Of a stretch of DNA of 64,000 bases, positions 43,685-56,184 are shown piece by piece (the stretch's first letter is position 1; each line of letters begins with the position of its first letter). The stretch spans positions 26,119,011 to 26,183,010 of the forward strand of contig NC_088796.1 in the NCBI RefSeq assembly GCF_011386835.1, read 5' to 3'. The position numbers and the translations under genes were made by a program. The notes beneath the pieces were generated by a model, which worked only from the letters and a program-made list of their open reading frames with translations, did not search any database and was not told the DNA's origin. The DNA comes from Chrysemys picta bellii (Eukaryota > Chordata > Testudines > Emydidae).

Positions 43685-44261
43685 TGAAATAGTTTCTTCT
43701 GTAGGGGAACATTCTTCCAACAGATCCAACCTTGAGTTTATGAAAAGTTGGCACATGTCATTATAAGATATGGCATCCTTCCACCTCCCCTTCCCAGAGA
43801 CCAATGCCTTGCCTTAAGACACACAGAAGACAACCTTTATTGCCATATAATTTCACTGTTTCTTTGCTTTAACCCCTAGGAATGTACCTGTTGGACAATC
43901 AAAGGAGTTGCTCAATTCCTATGGACCCCAAATCAGAATTCAACATACATATTTTATACTAATAACATTCTATCAAAGTATTAATTAAATGTTAACTTGC
44001 TAACTTGAGAACTGGGCGGAGACATTATGTAACCTGTTAACCATTGGCTAATGTGCTATCTTGTCTTGCTGCAAAACCTATCCCGGGGTATGGAACTGCC
44101 TACCCTGTCACTTTCCCCCGCCCATAGAAAAATCTATATAGTCTATTGTAATCAATTGATTGACAGTGTCTGAGCCTAATAAGCAAGGTGACACTCTGCC
44201 AGCACTGTGTGTAATAAACACCTATGCTTGATCTCTACACAGTGTGGATTTATGTCTTTCA
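43685..44261 (+). repeat. 5' LTR of the endogenous retrovirus
   Basis: The end is fixed by CTTTCA at 44256-44261 just before the primer-binding site. A TATA-like CTATATAG lies near 44136 and an AATAAA at about 44212, spaced as U3/R/U5 require. The start at TGAAAT is inferred from the inverse of the terminal CTTTCA and is less certain. Length about 577 bp. Confidence 0.65.
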
Positions 44262-44264
44262 GTT

Positions 44265-44282
44265 TGGGGGCTCATCCGGGAT
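44265..44282 (+). promoter_or_regulatory. tRNA-Pro-type primer-binding site
   Basis: TGGGGGCTCATCCGGGAT, one base different from the usual proline primer-binding site, three bases after the LTR end. It sets the strand and family of the provirus. Confidence 0.88.
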
Positions 44283-44325
44283 ACAAGTTTGTGAACTGGC
44301 TGAGGATCTGAGACTGAAATCCAAA

Positions 44326-44335
44326 AGAGGTGAGT
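44326..44335 (+). other. Candidate retroviral splice donor
   Basis: AGAG|GTGAGT in the leader, 45 bp after the primer-binding site, is where a donor for a subgenomic env RNA would be expected. Confidence 0.45.
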
Positions 44336-44947
44336 ATGTTTACTTTACCACCTCATTAGGACAGGGATAGAAGTCTCTCATCCCCTTTCAGACACATCTG
44401 GTTTCCTTTTTTAATTTGTGTGAAGGAACCTAGACGTGTAGTCCAAGCAGAGGGGTTAAATAAGGGTACAACTTGGAAGGGAAAACTTGTGCAAGAGTAC
44501 TGTTTAAACAACTAAGGGGTGTGTTACGGAGGACTTGGATAAATCACCAGCAAGCGATTGGCTGTGAGTTAAGCCCAGGATTGGCTGGGTACGCAAGCAG
44601 TAGGCAGTGCAAACTGGTGGTCTATTTCCTCATTGGACGTAACATTACAAGTCCTTAGGGGAGTGCCCCCCCCACCAAGGCATGTGACGTACATGCTTTC
44701 GAATAGCACAAAGTCTCCAACCAATAAGGCCGGCAATTGTGTGTAACCTAAGACCGCACGGTATTCAAAACAAAGGGGGGGGAAGACGTCCTCATAAAAT
44801 TCAAGGCTGTGGAGATGTAAGACCATAACATAAAAAAAGGGGGGAAGTAACTCCTCAAGGCTGACAGGCTGTGGAAATTGAAACTAAGGCATTGGGGGGG
44901 GGGGTAAGTTCCCCACAAGGTCAGTAGCCAGGGTGACTAAAAACCCA

Positions 44948-46985
44948 TGGCATCAAAAGGAGAGGCGACAATTAGTGCTGGAGAGTACTTGGAATATAAA
45001 CATGTCAAAACTCAGCAGGCAGCAGCTAAAAAAAAAAAGCTAACTACTCTGCAGCCAGACCAGAGGCAGATCTGGTTACTTGGTGGACTAATCAGAAAAG
45101 TGACAAAACAGACAAAGCATTAATAGTTTTATTGGATATTCTCAACATAAAGGAAAAAGAAAATGTAACTTTAAGATTTGAAAATCAAGCTCTGAAAGAT
45201 AAGAGCCTGTGCTCTAAAATATGTAACTGTCTGGAAATTGAAAAAATCCCAGAGCAAAAGAATCACCATTCCTGGGACACACCTCCAGATTGGGAGGGGA
45301 GAGCACACTCCCGGCATTTGTCAGCCAACTGCTCCACTGATTAACTATCGGTGGGAAAACTCAGCAGCAGAAAGCAAAGGGGAGGAATCAGAACCCCCTC
45401 CATACATTTCTTCGCATGACAGGCCAAATTTGAGCACCCACAGAGATAATAAAGGAGCACCACAGGGATTAATTGCCCCAGGGGAGCAAGTACAGCGTAT
45501 GGCTCCAATCAAAACACAGTTAAGGAGGTTCAGAAACGTTAATGCGGAGGCTGAACCAGTAAGGGGACTTAGAACCGAAAAAACTGAAATTTACCGTTCC
45601 TTCACCCCCCCAGGCAAAACAGGCACTACTGTCTGATTTACCCAAACTCAAGCGTGATAACAAGAATACTGGGTTCTGGGACGAGCTAGATGGCCTGATT
45701 GAAATACATGGCCTCCATAGGAAGGACGTTCACATCCTTGTCAAGTGCCCCAGGGATATGTGGGAGAACCTAGATAATAAATGGAAGACAGGGCGCTGGG
45801 CTGAAGATCATACCCCCACCCCAGCAGGAGGGGATCAGGCTGAAGAACCAGCAGGAATCCCAAACCCAGAGGCAGGCACTGTAACAGAATTCAGGAATGC
45901 ACGGTTAGTGGTCTGGACTCCTAGAACAACTGGGGGGCTCTGCAGTCTGTGGTTCAGCAGAAGGGGGAGTCTGCCATGTCCTATGCTGAAAAGAAATGGA
46001 ATGCATTCCAAGTTTGTTCAGGTCTGGAGACTATAACATCCCGAGACCATGATGTATTCCTTCAAATCCTAAAGGAAGGGCTGTCTGCACATCACCAAGC
46101 AGTCCTGGCATTAGGCATCTCAGTGGGAGAAACATACTCATTGGTAATGAAATGGGCCACAGAAGTAGAAAACAGAAAAAAGAGGAAGGTAGCAGCAACC
46201 ACACCCTCTGAGGAGATTGTAGCGGTGCATGCAGTTAAAACCACTACCTGCTTCAAGTGCAATAAGCCTGGACATCTAGCATGTGACTTATGACAAAGTT
46301 CCTCCTCTATCTTGGTGGGTCCTGTGCTTATTGGTGGATTTTCTTGCCTCAGAGATTCACCATGTGGATTGGGGGAACAGCCCAGAGACCTTCCCCTCTG
46401 GAAGAACCCACAGTCCAGGTCAATTGGGAGGTTTGGGGGGAAGCCGGGCCCACCTCTACTCCAGGTTCCAGCCCAGGGCCCTGTGGACTGCAGCTGTCTA
46501 TAGTGCCTCCTGTAACAGCTGCATGACAGCTACAACTCCCTGGGCTACTTCCCCATGGCCTTCTCCCAACACCTTCTTTATTCTTACCACAGGACCTTCC
46601 TCCTGGTGTCTGATAATGCTTGTACACCTCAGTCCTCCAGCAACACACCATCTCAGCTCCTCACACTCACACCACAAACTGAACTGAGCTCCTTTTTAAA
46701 ACCCAGGTGCCCTGATTAGCCTGCCTTAATTGATTCTAGCAGCTTCTTCTTAACAGGCTTCTAATTAGCCTGTCTGCCTTAACTGGTTCTAGCAGGTTCC
46801 TGATTCCTCTAGTGCAGCCCCTGCTCTGGTCACTCAGGGAACAGAAAACTACTCATCCAGTGACCAATATATTTGCCCTCTACCAGACTCCTGTACCCCA
46901 CTGGTCTGGGTCTGTCACAGACTGTAAAAATAAAATAAAAACATGCAGTAATTGTAAAAGGAGCTTGGGGGAGTAATCAACCCCA
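44948..46985 (+). pseudogene. Endogenous retrovirus gag remnant (interrupted)
   Basis: Structural polyprotein remnant. It begins with an ATG at 44948; an A11 run near 45029-45039 shifts the frame early on. Pieces of matrix-like (to about 45300), proline-rich (45360-45640) and capsid-like sequence (45640-46190, in two frames) follow, then a lysine-rich stretch and a CCHC zinc knuckle starting at about 46249. The knuckle is cut by the solo LTR at 46289-46919: three of its four ligands lie before and the last Cys directly after the insertion. A second Cys-x2-Cys pair and a stop follow near 46950-46980. Not functional. Confidence 0.75.
46289..46919 (+). mobile_element. Solo LTR (631 bp) nested in the retroviral gag
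   Basis: The left end TATGACAAAG and right end GGTCTGTCACA form an inverted pair (TGTGACA/TGTCACA with one left-end change). GACT is repeated at 46285-46288 and 46920-46923. Length, ends and lack of coding potential fit a solo LTR of another family. It entered after the provirus because it cuts a gag codon row cleanly. Confidence 0.82.
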
Positions 46986-47149
46986 GAGCTAGCTGCATTG
47001 AATGTGCCAGACGGTCCAAACAGGAAAGATCATCTCAAAATATAGCCATGATTGCCAGTAATAGGGTAATAATACCAGGGGGGCGGGAACGTCCAGTAGA
47101 AACACTGTGTTCCCTTCACCCTGAAATGTGGGCAACAGATAAACAAGAA

Positions 47150-50116
47150 TGTGGGCTAGTAAACATGAAGCCTATATCTGTAGAAGACCAACTCACAAAG
47201 CCCACAGGCAGTACCCAATTAAACCGTAAGCCTTAGAGGCAGTTAAAGATATAGTCACTAATTTGGAATCTAGAGGGGTAATTAGAAAAACCACCTCCAT
47301 GACTAACTCCCCAATTTGGTCCATCAGGAAGCCAGACGGGACCTGGAGGTTAACTATAGACTACATCCACCTTAACTGGGTGACTCCAAAGGCACATCCT
47401 ATTGTGGCAAGCCCTGCCACTATTCTTAATTTGCTAACACCAGGACCCTCCCTATTTTCAGTCCTTGATGTAGCTAGTGGATTTTGGAGTATTCCCCTTG
47501 CAAAAGAGAGTCAGGAGAAATTTGCATTTACAGTAGGAGACTAGCAGTACACTTGGACCCAAATACCTCAGGGGTTCCATAATTCTCCCTCCATATTCCA
47601 CAGGGCAATGGCAGAAGTAATAGCACTAGTGCCTTTGGAAGGGGATACTGTGATACTGCAGTATGTAGATGATTTGCTAATTGCCAGTGCAAATGAAATG
47701 GACCATTTAAAAACCCTAAACAGACTGTTCATATATCTTCGCGAGGCAGGATTTAAATTAAACCGGAAGAAAGCTCAATTGCAACAGCAGCAGGTTTTAT
47801 ACCTAGGGCATAACATCTCCAAGGGAGAAAAAGCACTCACAGTAGACAGAAAGCAAGGATTAGAGAGTTAAAAAAACCAGGGACAGTTAAGGAAGTCCGG
47901 AAGGTCCTGGGACTCCTTAATTTCTGTAGAACCTATATACCGGAGTACTCAGAGATGGTGGAACCAATTCAAAACCTCACTAGAGGGGAAAAGCCTGCAA
48001 ATGAGTTAGTAATGTGGGGCACAGAACAAGAAGAGGCATTTATAAAAATAAAACAGGCTTTAGCCTCCGCCCCCAGCCTGGGCTTACCTGATATGGGAAA
48101 GCCGTTCCACCTTTACTGCAGCCATAGCGGGACCCAGTACTCAGCTGTACTAACCCAGCTTCACGGAGACAGACAGCATCTGGTAGCATTACCTATCTAC
48201 CATAAGACCCCCTGTATCTCAGGAATTACCGGAGTGCGTAGCAGCTCTAGATTGTGCTACGTGGGCTGTGAAAGATTGTGAATCATACACTCTCATGGGG
48301 AAATTAGTGCTCCATACACCCCATACACTTATTGATCTCCTTAACACCGGGCAACTAAGATCTGTAACAGATGCCCGCAGGAGTCAGCGGGAATCAACAT
48401 TGTGCTTGCAAAACCCTAACTTCTCCATAGTAAGAGACAAGGAAATAAATGTAGCCGAATGTCTGAACATAGAGGGAGAGGTACACGAATGTCTTATAGA
48501 TAGAGAAGAGCCATTAGAGAATCCAGATATAGTTTTGTATGTACATGGATCAAGAAAGTATGAAAATGGAGTGCCACACACCGGATGGGCAGTGGTACTC
48601 AGTGATGGGACAGTGATAGCATCAGGTTAGATGGAAGGATCAAAGTCAGCACAAGAAGTGGAGCTAACAGCCCTCACAGAAGCTTTGAGAGTGGGGGAAG
48701 GCTAGAAGCTCACTGTATAAAGACAGCAAATATGCATTTAGAGTAGTGCATGACTACATGGATGGGTGATCACGCAGAGGTTTTATAACAACAACTGGCA
48801 AGCCAATTAATATGGAAGCAGTTCAAAGACTAACAAAAGATGCTAAACTACCATCAGAACTAATAGTAGTAAAGATAAAAGCACACAATAAGATCTCAAG
48901 TGAGGAACAAAAAGGAAATTATTGGGCAGATAAACGTGCCAAAGAAATTGCACAAGCAAGTCCTATTGAGGTTTGTGCAGCTAGAGTGCCAGAAGAGGAA
49001 ATGAATTTAAAAAAGCTATATGCAACCATAAGCCCAGAAAAGTAAATTGGAAAAACAAGGCTGTGTGTATAAAAAACACCTCTGGTATGGGCCAGGGGGG
49101 AGGAGCTGGTAGCCCCGGAGTGCATACAGGCTCTACTGCTCCATGCCATCCACTCTCCAGCTCATCTGGGGTGGAGACAAATGAGGGCTGCCCTGGAATA
49201 CTGGTGGTGGCCAGCCATGAAAAAAGATGCTTTACAATTTTTCAAAAGATGTGTGACATGTGCACAAGTGAATGCGGGTAGAAGGAAAAAGGTGCCTCTA
49301 AATCACCAACCACGACCAGAGGGACCGTGGCAAAATTTGCAAATTGATTTTACTGGACGCTTGCCACAAAGCAGAGGGTACACTTACATTTTGGTAATTA
49401 TTGACACTTTTACCTGATGGGTAGAGGCATTCCCAACCAAGAACTGAACTGCTACAACAGTGACTCGAATCCTAGCAAAAGAAATAATACCCAGATGGGG
49501 TTTGCCACTGTCAATAGACTCTGACCAAGGAACTCACTTTACAGGGCGAGTAATGAAGGAGGCATGCAAGGCACTGGGAATAAAGCAAAGATTCCATATA
49601 CCATACCACCTTGAAAGCTTGGGAATGGTGGAAAGAATGAATAGAACAATGAAAACAGCCTTAACAAAAGCAGTAGTGGTTACAGGAGAAGGATGGGCTC
49701 GTATGCTTCCTGCTGTATTGTATCGAATCATAGGCAGCCCAAATAGGCTGACTCAACTGACACCCTTTGAGCTAATGACAGGAAGAGCAATGAGAATGCC
49801 TAGCACTGTGATCCTCCCTGCTGGGGGGTCAGGGCTTTTTGCAGACAGGCTGCAGAACTACATCAAGGCATTGGACAGAGAGTTAAAGGATTTATACAAC
49901 CAAGTGAAGGAAAATCAAACCCAGCTGGATGATGATAGCAGTTTGAACAACCTTGCATTTAAAGTTGGGGATTTGGTAATGTGTCACATTTACCCAGAGG
50001 TTAAAGGAATTTTAAAGCCAAGATGGCAAGGTCCTATGAGGGTCCTTCTGACTATAAATACATGTGCAAAGATTGGGGGAACATTGGGAATGTTTTGGAG
50101 TCACCAAATGAGTTAA
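47150..50116 (+). pseudogene. Endogenous retrovirus pol remnant (RT, RNase H, integrase)
   Basis: Polymerase polyprotein remnant in several frames. Reverse transcriptase spans about 47200-47870, with a motif A Asp in the 47263-47544 frame and a YVDD box at 47662-47673. The connection region runs to about 48260. RNase H (about 48520-49045) has His where the first catalytic Asp is expected (YVHGS), while later acidic residues and the AH near the end remain. Integrase (about 49130-50070) keeps an H-x3-H / C-x2-C zinc site, the D-D-E residues and a C-terminal basic beta domain; its 218-codon frame 49460-50116 is the longest open piece. Stops include 49415 and 49446. No protease motif was found upstream. 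Confidence 0.85.
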
Positions 50117-50149
50117 AATTGTTTGAATAAGCATCTGTCAATACTAACA

Positions 50150-50690
50150 ATGTTTCCACAGATGTCTCCACAGGTGAACAACAAGAGGTGAAGGAGGAAG
50201 GACTGAAGGGTGACCAGGACAACCAGAGTGACCATGGGGAGGCTCCTGCTGTCCCAGTGGTGCATGAGGAAGGATGCCAGTAGTGTGCCATGTGAAAAGG
50301 AGGACTGGGAATGGGTCACTAACCCCCCTCCTCCGGGTTTGCTTTGCTTTAATTGCCGCACTAAGGAAACACAGCTTTTGCAAAACACGTGCAGTGGCCA
50401 ATAAACAAATCTGTCTAGAAGTAAAGGTGGCACTGTGGTTAGGATATGAGCACACAGCGGAATGTAAGAAGGTACAAATAAAATCATACACTGATGCTCA
50501 TAACAACAGGGAGGCTAGTAACATTACAATTTTGATAACAGCTGACTGCCCTGTTATCCACTGGTGTCAGGTACCAGAGATTATGGAGTTTCATGGAGGC
50601 ATTTGGAAGGAATCATGGAAGTGTATGAGCTACCCCTTTGAGCAGACAATGTTGTGGCCCTCTTAGAGTGACAGTGTCTATACTTAATGC
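50150..50690 (+). pseudogene. Possible env 5' remnant
   Basis: Sequence after integrase has scattered open frames to about 50666 with several Cys and one N-x-T site, in the position of the start of env. No fusion peptide, transmembrane segment or polypurine tract follows. The assignment rests on position only. Confidence 0.3.
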
Positions 50691-50699
50691 AATCAGTGT

Positions 50700-52820
50700 C
50701 CAAATTACCTTTAAAAGGGGACAGCTGCATACTACTAGTGAAGGGGACTACAAAGTCTTGAGCAATTGATTGATAGGCTTATTAAATGATGGTTCTGCAT
50801 TTGACTTCTGTTGATTGATAGCTGTAAAGTACCTTTCCCTAGTCCCTCCCTGAAATCATGTCCATTTTAACTTCTCCAACTTTATGCCAAGTGAAGTCAC
50901 ATTTCTGTTAAGTTTAGTGTATTTCAATTTGGGCTGCCAAAACATAAGACAGAGGCACCTTCAAAAACTTATGAGTCTGCCTAGGGGAGCTGGGTTTAGA
51001 TTTCATCTGTTGAATTTGCTAGAACGGTGCTTTTACTACAATTCAGTCTACTTTGAAAAAGGGGTTTGCCATACTCCATCTTCCTGTTTTTCTTTTCATC
51101 ACAGAGGAGTTAACACCATATTACCTGTTAACTATTTTAAGACAAATTTTGGAACAATCACAACATACACGGAAAAAAAAAGCCTTTTCCTTTGTATTGT
51201 CTTCCAAGTCACAGAATATTTTAATGGTGTGTCGTCCAGTAGCCAGAAATAAAGGTCATGGGGCAGATTCTGAACTCAATTACACTAGTGTAAACCCAGG
51301 ACAACTTGCTGGGTTCAATGGAATTTCTCCAGATTTATACCAATGTACCTAAAGTAAGAATCTGATCCTTAGTATCTAAATCTCACCCCATTTTCTCTGT
51401 TAGCAATCTACTAAAGTCCTGTTCCCAGACATGCTATAGTAGTTAAGGCCAAGAACGTTTTTCATTCCATGGTAATTTTAGAGACAGAAAATATTTCCAT
51501 GCTGAAGCTTTCAATAAAAAAATTAGCTAAATTTGGTAAAATATGGTTAAGTAATTAAAGAAACTGTCAATCTCTATTTTCAAAAATATTTTTAGACTTC
51601 AAACTCTGTTTTACCAATAGTCCTTACAGAGAAAAAAATCTGATTGTTAAGAAAAAACAATTTGGAGATATCCATATTAAAAAATTGCATATTGTGCATG
51701 TCCATCCATTGTCAATATAGTTCCAATAAGCCATGCAAATTTCAGTACCCAACATTCCATCAGTTATCAGGTTAACACAAATCTTTCATATTGAAAGAGA
51801 AGAAACATGTTCTACCACAATTTTAGACTAATATGAATAATGGTGAAAAGGTTTCCCATGGTATGTTTTGAAAGATTTTAAATGCATCTCAAGGCTATCC
51901 CATGGTCAGATGAGAGGGATAAAACCTCAGGTATAAAGCACATTTATAATATCCATTGTAGAACCTGAACACTTAACTAGAGTTGAGCAGTGCTCAATAT
52001 TTTTGGCCAGCCACATGAATTCTTAACTAACCACTGATCTGTACGATCATAAACTTAGTAGTATACCCAAAACCAAATAGATGCAGAAATGTATTCTAGA
52101 ATAAAATTATGAATGCAGAGGTAACTCAATTTCAGGATTGGAGGGGAGGATTTAACTATTTCTTTCATAGTAGCTAGCAGCTTAGCAGCAGATGTCAGTG
52201 ATATTGATTCCTCTGCTTTACTTTAGTAATTAGAGCTACCACTTGGGGAATTAAAGGTTCTAGGTTCAGGCTTCATCTGGAATGGATTCTTCATAAGAGG
52301 GAAGACATCAGATGACAGTAATTCTCAGACTTTCGTTTTACCTTCCTAAAACATGAAGTGGAACAATCCTGATTTTTCCACTCATCTAATTTGTTCTTGT
52401 CATAATGCACTTACCCATATTTTATGTTTATGAAACCTTTGTATTCTCCTTTACAGATTTACAGGCACATGTAAAAAAAGCACCATCAAAGATGGTTGAA
52501 AGGTTGAATGTATGGTCAAGATCATTTTTGCTTAAATGTGTAAGCTGGACAAATCTTGGAAAAGCAGAGACAATGCCCCAAAGGCAAGATGACCTTTTTT
52601 GAGAAAAAGGTCATCCAAAGAAATTGAGTCTCTCATGTTAAAGCCAGCTTTCCCCTTGCTTTGCTCTCTAATTCCCAACTTCCTCAGACTTTAAATAGAT
52701 TTTTTTTTTTTTTTTTGCTTTAAATTTCCTAAATTTAAGGCTGGGATATTACAGTTACGAAAGCCAGGAAAATAAGATTTAAGGTTTATACTGCTGTTTT
52801 AGCCATAACCATCTGCAGGT
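50700..52820. other. Intergenic, nothing recognised
   Basis: AT-rich sequence between the provirus and the MIR copy. No exon, no retroviral LTR and no clearly bounded repeat was seen; a T17 run lies at about 52701. Confidence 0.45.
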
Positions 52821-52824
52821 ATGA

Positions 52825-53045
52825 TATATTAATAATACTTAGCCCTTTACATTTTCAAAGTGCTGTACAAACTAAACCTCACAACACTCCCAGGAGCTTG
52901 GTAAGTTATCCCCATTGTACAGATGGGAAAACTGAGATAGATGAAGTGACTTCCCTAACGTTAAACAGCACGTCAGTGGCAGACCTGTGACTGGAACTCC
53001 ATTCCTGACTCCCATCCCCGTGCTAATTCCTCTAACCTGATGCCT
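52825..53045 (-). repeat. MIR SINE
   Basis: Reverse-orientation MIR core: TTATCCCCATTGTACAGATG, GGGAAAACTGAGAT, then a decayed version of the CACAGCTAGTAAGTGGCAGA segment and GACTGGAACTCC. An ancient amniote repeat, well short of full tRNA-like 5' conservation. Confidence 0.8.
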
Positions 53046-54069
53046 TGTGGTGTGAAAATTCCCTATCAAGATCACATAATGTGGCAATACAACATATTGA
53101 TGAACAAATATTAAGTTTACAAATATGGGTTAAGTATGTGAAAACAAAAAAATAAAAAGGGAGTGGGGAACATAACTTGGTGTGAGTGTTTGGCCAGTTA
53201 GGAAGTGAGACTGGATTAACATAAAGGCTAACAATAATTACATTTTCTTGCAAAATTTAAAAAATATTGACAGCATGTTTATTGAAATAATGGGGACAAA
53301 TATACAAAATGCCTGACCATAGAGAGCTGCAGAAAATTAACATTTCTGTCTCTTTTGCAGAAGGGAATTAAGATTAGCCTTAAATGAAACAGTGCTGTTG
53401 TTGGGCTGATGTATCTTTTTCCAATACTTCCCCAGTTCACATAGTAACCCAACATATTTATAAGAGTTTGTGAGGTATTTCCACATTTATATGGTCTGGG
53501 AGGAAAACCAGGATTAAAACGTCCATTTTATTTTGGCCTACAGCTAAAGTTGGAGGCTAGACCTACCCTAGCTTACTTACTGGATGAAGAGCAGCATGTT
53601 TTGGTGGGACAGAGAAACTAGAATCCTGAGTGTACTCGGTGATTTGAGGGGGAAAAGGTCCAGAGGTCTTCTCTGAATAAATTAAGTTTTGGGGCATGCT
53701 AAATATCACCCAGTAATTAAGTATATTTAAGATCTAAAGGCTATACATTGGTATCTAGGAAGTGTTTTCCTTTGTATGGGTGACTGAACCAGTAATAATT
53801 CTCTTCTAGAGTAGATAGAAGGTTGAGATTTGTGCCAACTGCAATACTTCTCCTGGATAATCCAGGCCTGGAAAAGTACAATACCAAGGAAAAGTCTTTT
53901 TGGTCAGCAAGTCATCAAAAAGTGAAATTCCTCAAGGAAGACTAAAAATGCAGATGGATCTGACAACATAGTGTGGGGACAGAGGTGATTTCCAGTGTAT
54001 GGTTTATGCAAGATCTGTTACTGCAAGATCTGGATATGTTTAATATGGATGCACATCTGTTTGTAGTTT

Positions 54070-54290
54070 GCACTGCTGCTGTAGCTGTGTTGGTCTCAGG
54101 ATATTAGAGTGACAAGGTGGATGAGATAATATCTTTTATTGGACCAACTTCTGTTGGTGAAAGAGAAAAGCTTTGAGCTATACTGAGCTGAAGAAGAGCT
54201 CTGTGCAGTTCAAAAGCATGTCTCTCTCATCAACCGAAGTTGGTCCAATAAAAGATATTACCTCACCCACCTTGTCTCTCTGGTAACTGT
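54070..54290 (-). repeat. Fold-back repeat, Penelope-like 3' end type
   Basis: Two arms of about 55-60 bp, 54106-54166 and 54221-54281, are inverted copies (ATATCTTTTATTGGACCAAC against GTTGGTCCAATAAAAGATAT). The first arm is preceded by GTAGCTGTGTTGGTCTCAGG, which resembles the reverse of the ACTAACATGGCTACC end of the 1265-1395 repeat. Could form a long hairpin. Confidence 0.65.
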
Positions 54291-55287
54291 TTATAGAACA
54301 AAAATGAAACATTTAAAAGTGGCCATAGGTCTCGATGACTGGAGCAAGCTAGGAGATATCTTACATACATTGATCCTAGGAAATAAGGATTCTTCAATTT
54401 TGTCCTGTTTAGGAATGTAGGCAGACTGGCACTCAAAAGTATATGTGGTGGAAATGTTATGTTTTTCTAGAATGTAGCCCTTTTACACATTATGTGTTTT
54501 CCGGGTAAAAATTAAGAGTTGAACAAAGCACAACTTATACTAAGGAAAAAGATGGGACACAATGTTTGCTGGGCTTCTACTAATGTATTTTTTTTTCCAA
54601 ATCCAGATCAAGCAAATGTCGTTAGTTTCTGAAATATAGTCCTAATAATTCTATTATGGTGGCAATTTTTGTGCAAATAGTAGGCATGGAACATATTGTC
54701 TTTATCAAAAGGTTAGCCATTATACTTGATCATGTACAGAGATAGTTTTAAGATTGTGTTGCTAACCCTAGGTCTAACCAGGTCTGAGGCCAGCTAGACA
54801 ACTTTTCTCCAATTTGTAATTCTCTTCTTGCCGCGTGCCAGTACCTTCTCTTCATGTTTTTCATATTTGTCAATAAGCTACAAAGAACATACTGTATGAT
54901 CACTTTTGATATTGCATCCCACTACTTCCTCCACTGCATTACGTACGTTATGTTTAGTAAAAGAAAAAAAAGTTTTCCAAATACATTTAATCCTCAAGGG
55001 AGCAATTATACAAAGTATCTTATTTCAGCAGTATAAAAAGTTTTCCATTGTTAGAAAAATGGGGTGGTAGCAAAAGAAATTAATAATTTGGCAAATATAC
55101 ATTCTACTATTGGTAGATAACTGTAGATTAGTAAGAGCCTAGAACACACAAATAATCAATTGCAGCAGGAACTTTAATTTTCCCCTACTTCCTTCTGAGC
55201 ATTTGTTCTTCCAGATTCCAGTGCAGACATCTGAGCTTCCATTTAACAATTCATTTTCTCTGGACTAACAGTTCTTTATCATATTAG

Positions 55288-55426
55288 TCAATGAAGCCGT
55301 TCTAATTTAGCCTGTAGGGATTTAAAATTCCCAATAGTGGTCTGCACTGTTAGTGTAGGGCTCATAGATTGAAGTTCAACAAGGTAGCAACTGACAGCAT
55401 CCAAACATACATTTGTGAATCGTCGT
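55288..55426 (-). CDS. NUP155: NUP155 terminal coding exon with stop
   Basis: The minus-strand exon encodes [20 protein letters not shown], then [14 protein letters not shown] and a TGA at 55290-55288. This is the C-terminus of NUP155, an inner-ring scaffold nucleoporin of the nuclear pore whose C-terminal half is an alpha-solenoid. The acceptor is CTTCTTTACAG above 55426. It completes a codon with two bases from the 58070-58176 exon. The 3' UTR extends left; ATTAAA words on the minus strand at 55178-55173 and 54990-54985 are possible poly(A) signals, with no canonical AATAAA close by. Confidence 0.95.
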
Positions 55427-56184
55427 CTGTAAAGAAGAAAAAAAGTTGTCAAGAAAACTCATTTTGGCTTTCGTTTATTAAAATTCATGTAAGAAAAGGA
55501 AGTGGGATTCCTTCAGATAGTAATGGAATAATCTGTAAACAACAAAAACCCAAATCAGCTAACTTTAAATTTTCTAACATATAGTTAAATGAAAAGCAAG
55601 TATTTTAAATCTAATGTTTGTGACTGAAGCATACAGGGGAACTTGTTAAATCATTTCTATTAACCTGAGTTTTAATAGTTGCAGCAATTCAAAAACCAAA
55701 GTTGTAGCTCTTGTCAGCTCAGGAGTGAAATATTTGTTTGAATCATTTCTAGTGTTTTTATCTAATAGCAATAAATAAATTTAGAAGTACCCCTTCACAA
55801 GGGATGCCTCAGAAGGACTATGCTGACTCATTAGGAAACAATGTTATTTTGCAAAACAACTAGTTTTATTCAGTGAAATTTGTGAACATGAATGTAAAAT
55901 TTGTAAAGAAAAGCACATTTACATATACAAAATGGAATAGAAAAACTGAAAATAATTAGATATAAACATGATTCAACAGCAGGAAGGAGAAGCCTAAAAT
56001 TAAAAATATGCTTTTCTTATTTTATTCATTCAAGTGAAATTCTATGCTTGTAAAAGGCTGCTGGAGTGTCAGTCCTGGAAAACAGTCCTCATTTCCCAGA
56101 ATGGGCATTGCATGGACAGATTTACTGCAAGCTTCCCTCCACTGTCCTGCCGATGTTCCTGAACTCTGTTCCAAAGGAACTATT

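Larger units (their letters stand above)
43685..50690 (+). mobile_element. Endogenous retrovirus, class I-like, decayed, lacking a 3' LTR
   Basis: Ancient provirus with the order 5' LTR, Pro-type primer-binding site, leader, gag, pol, and a short possible env start. Gag is split by a later solo LTR. The protease region is absent, the frames are broken in every gene, and no second LTR was found between 50.1 kb and 53 kb, so it is incomplete and inactive. The primer-binding site, the single CCHC knuckle and the polymerase boxes resemble gamma-type (class I) retroviruses. It lies in the NUP155-CPLANE1 intergenic region. Confidence 0.85.

Noticed and set aside
50150..53000. 3' LTR and full env of the provirus
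   Set aside because: No sequence matching the 5' LTR end, no polypurine tract and no transmembrane-type region were found.
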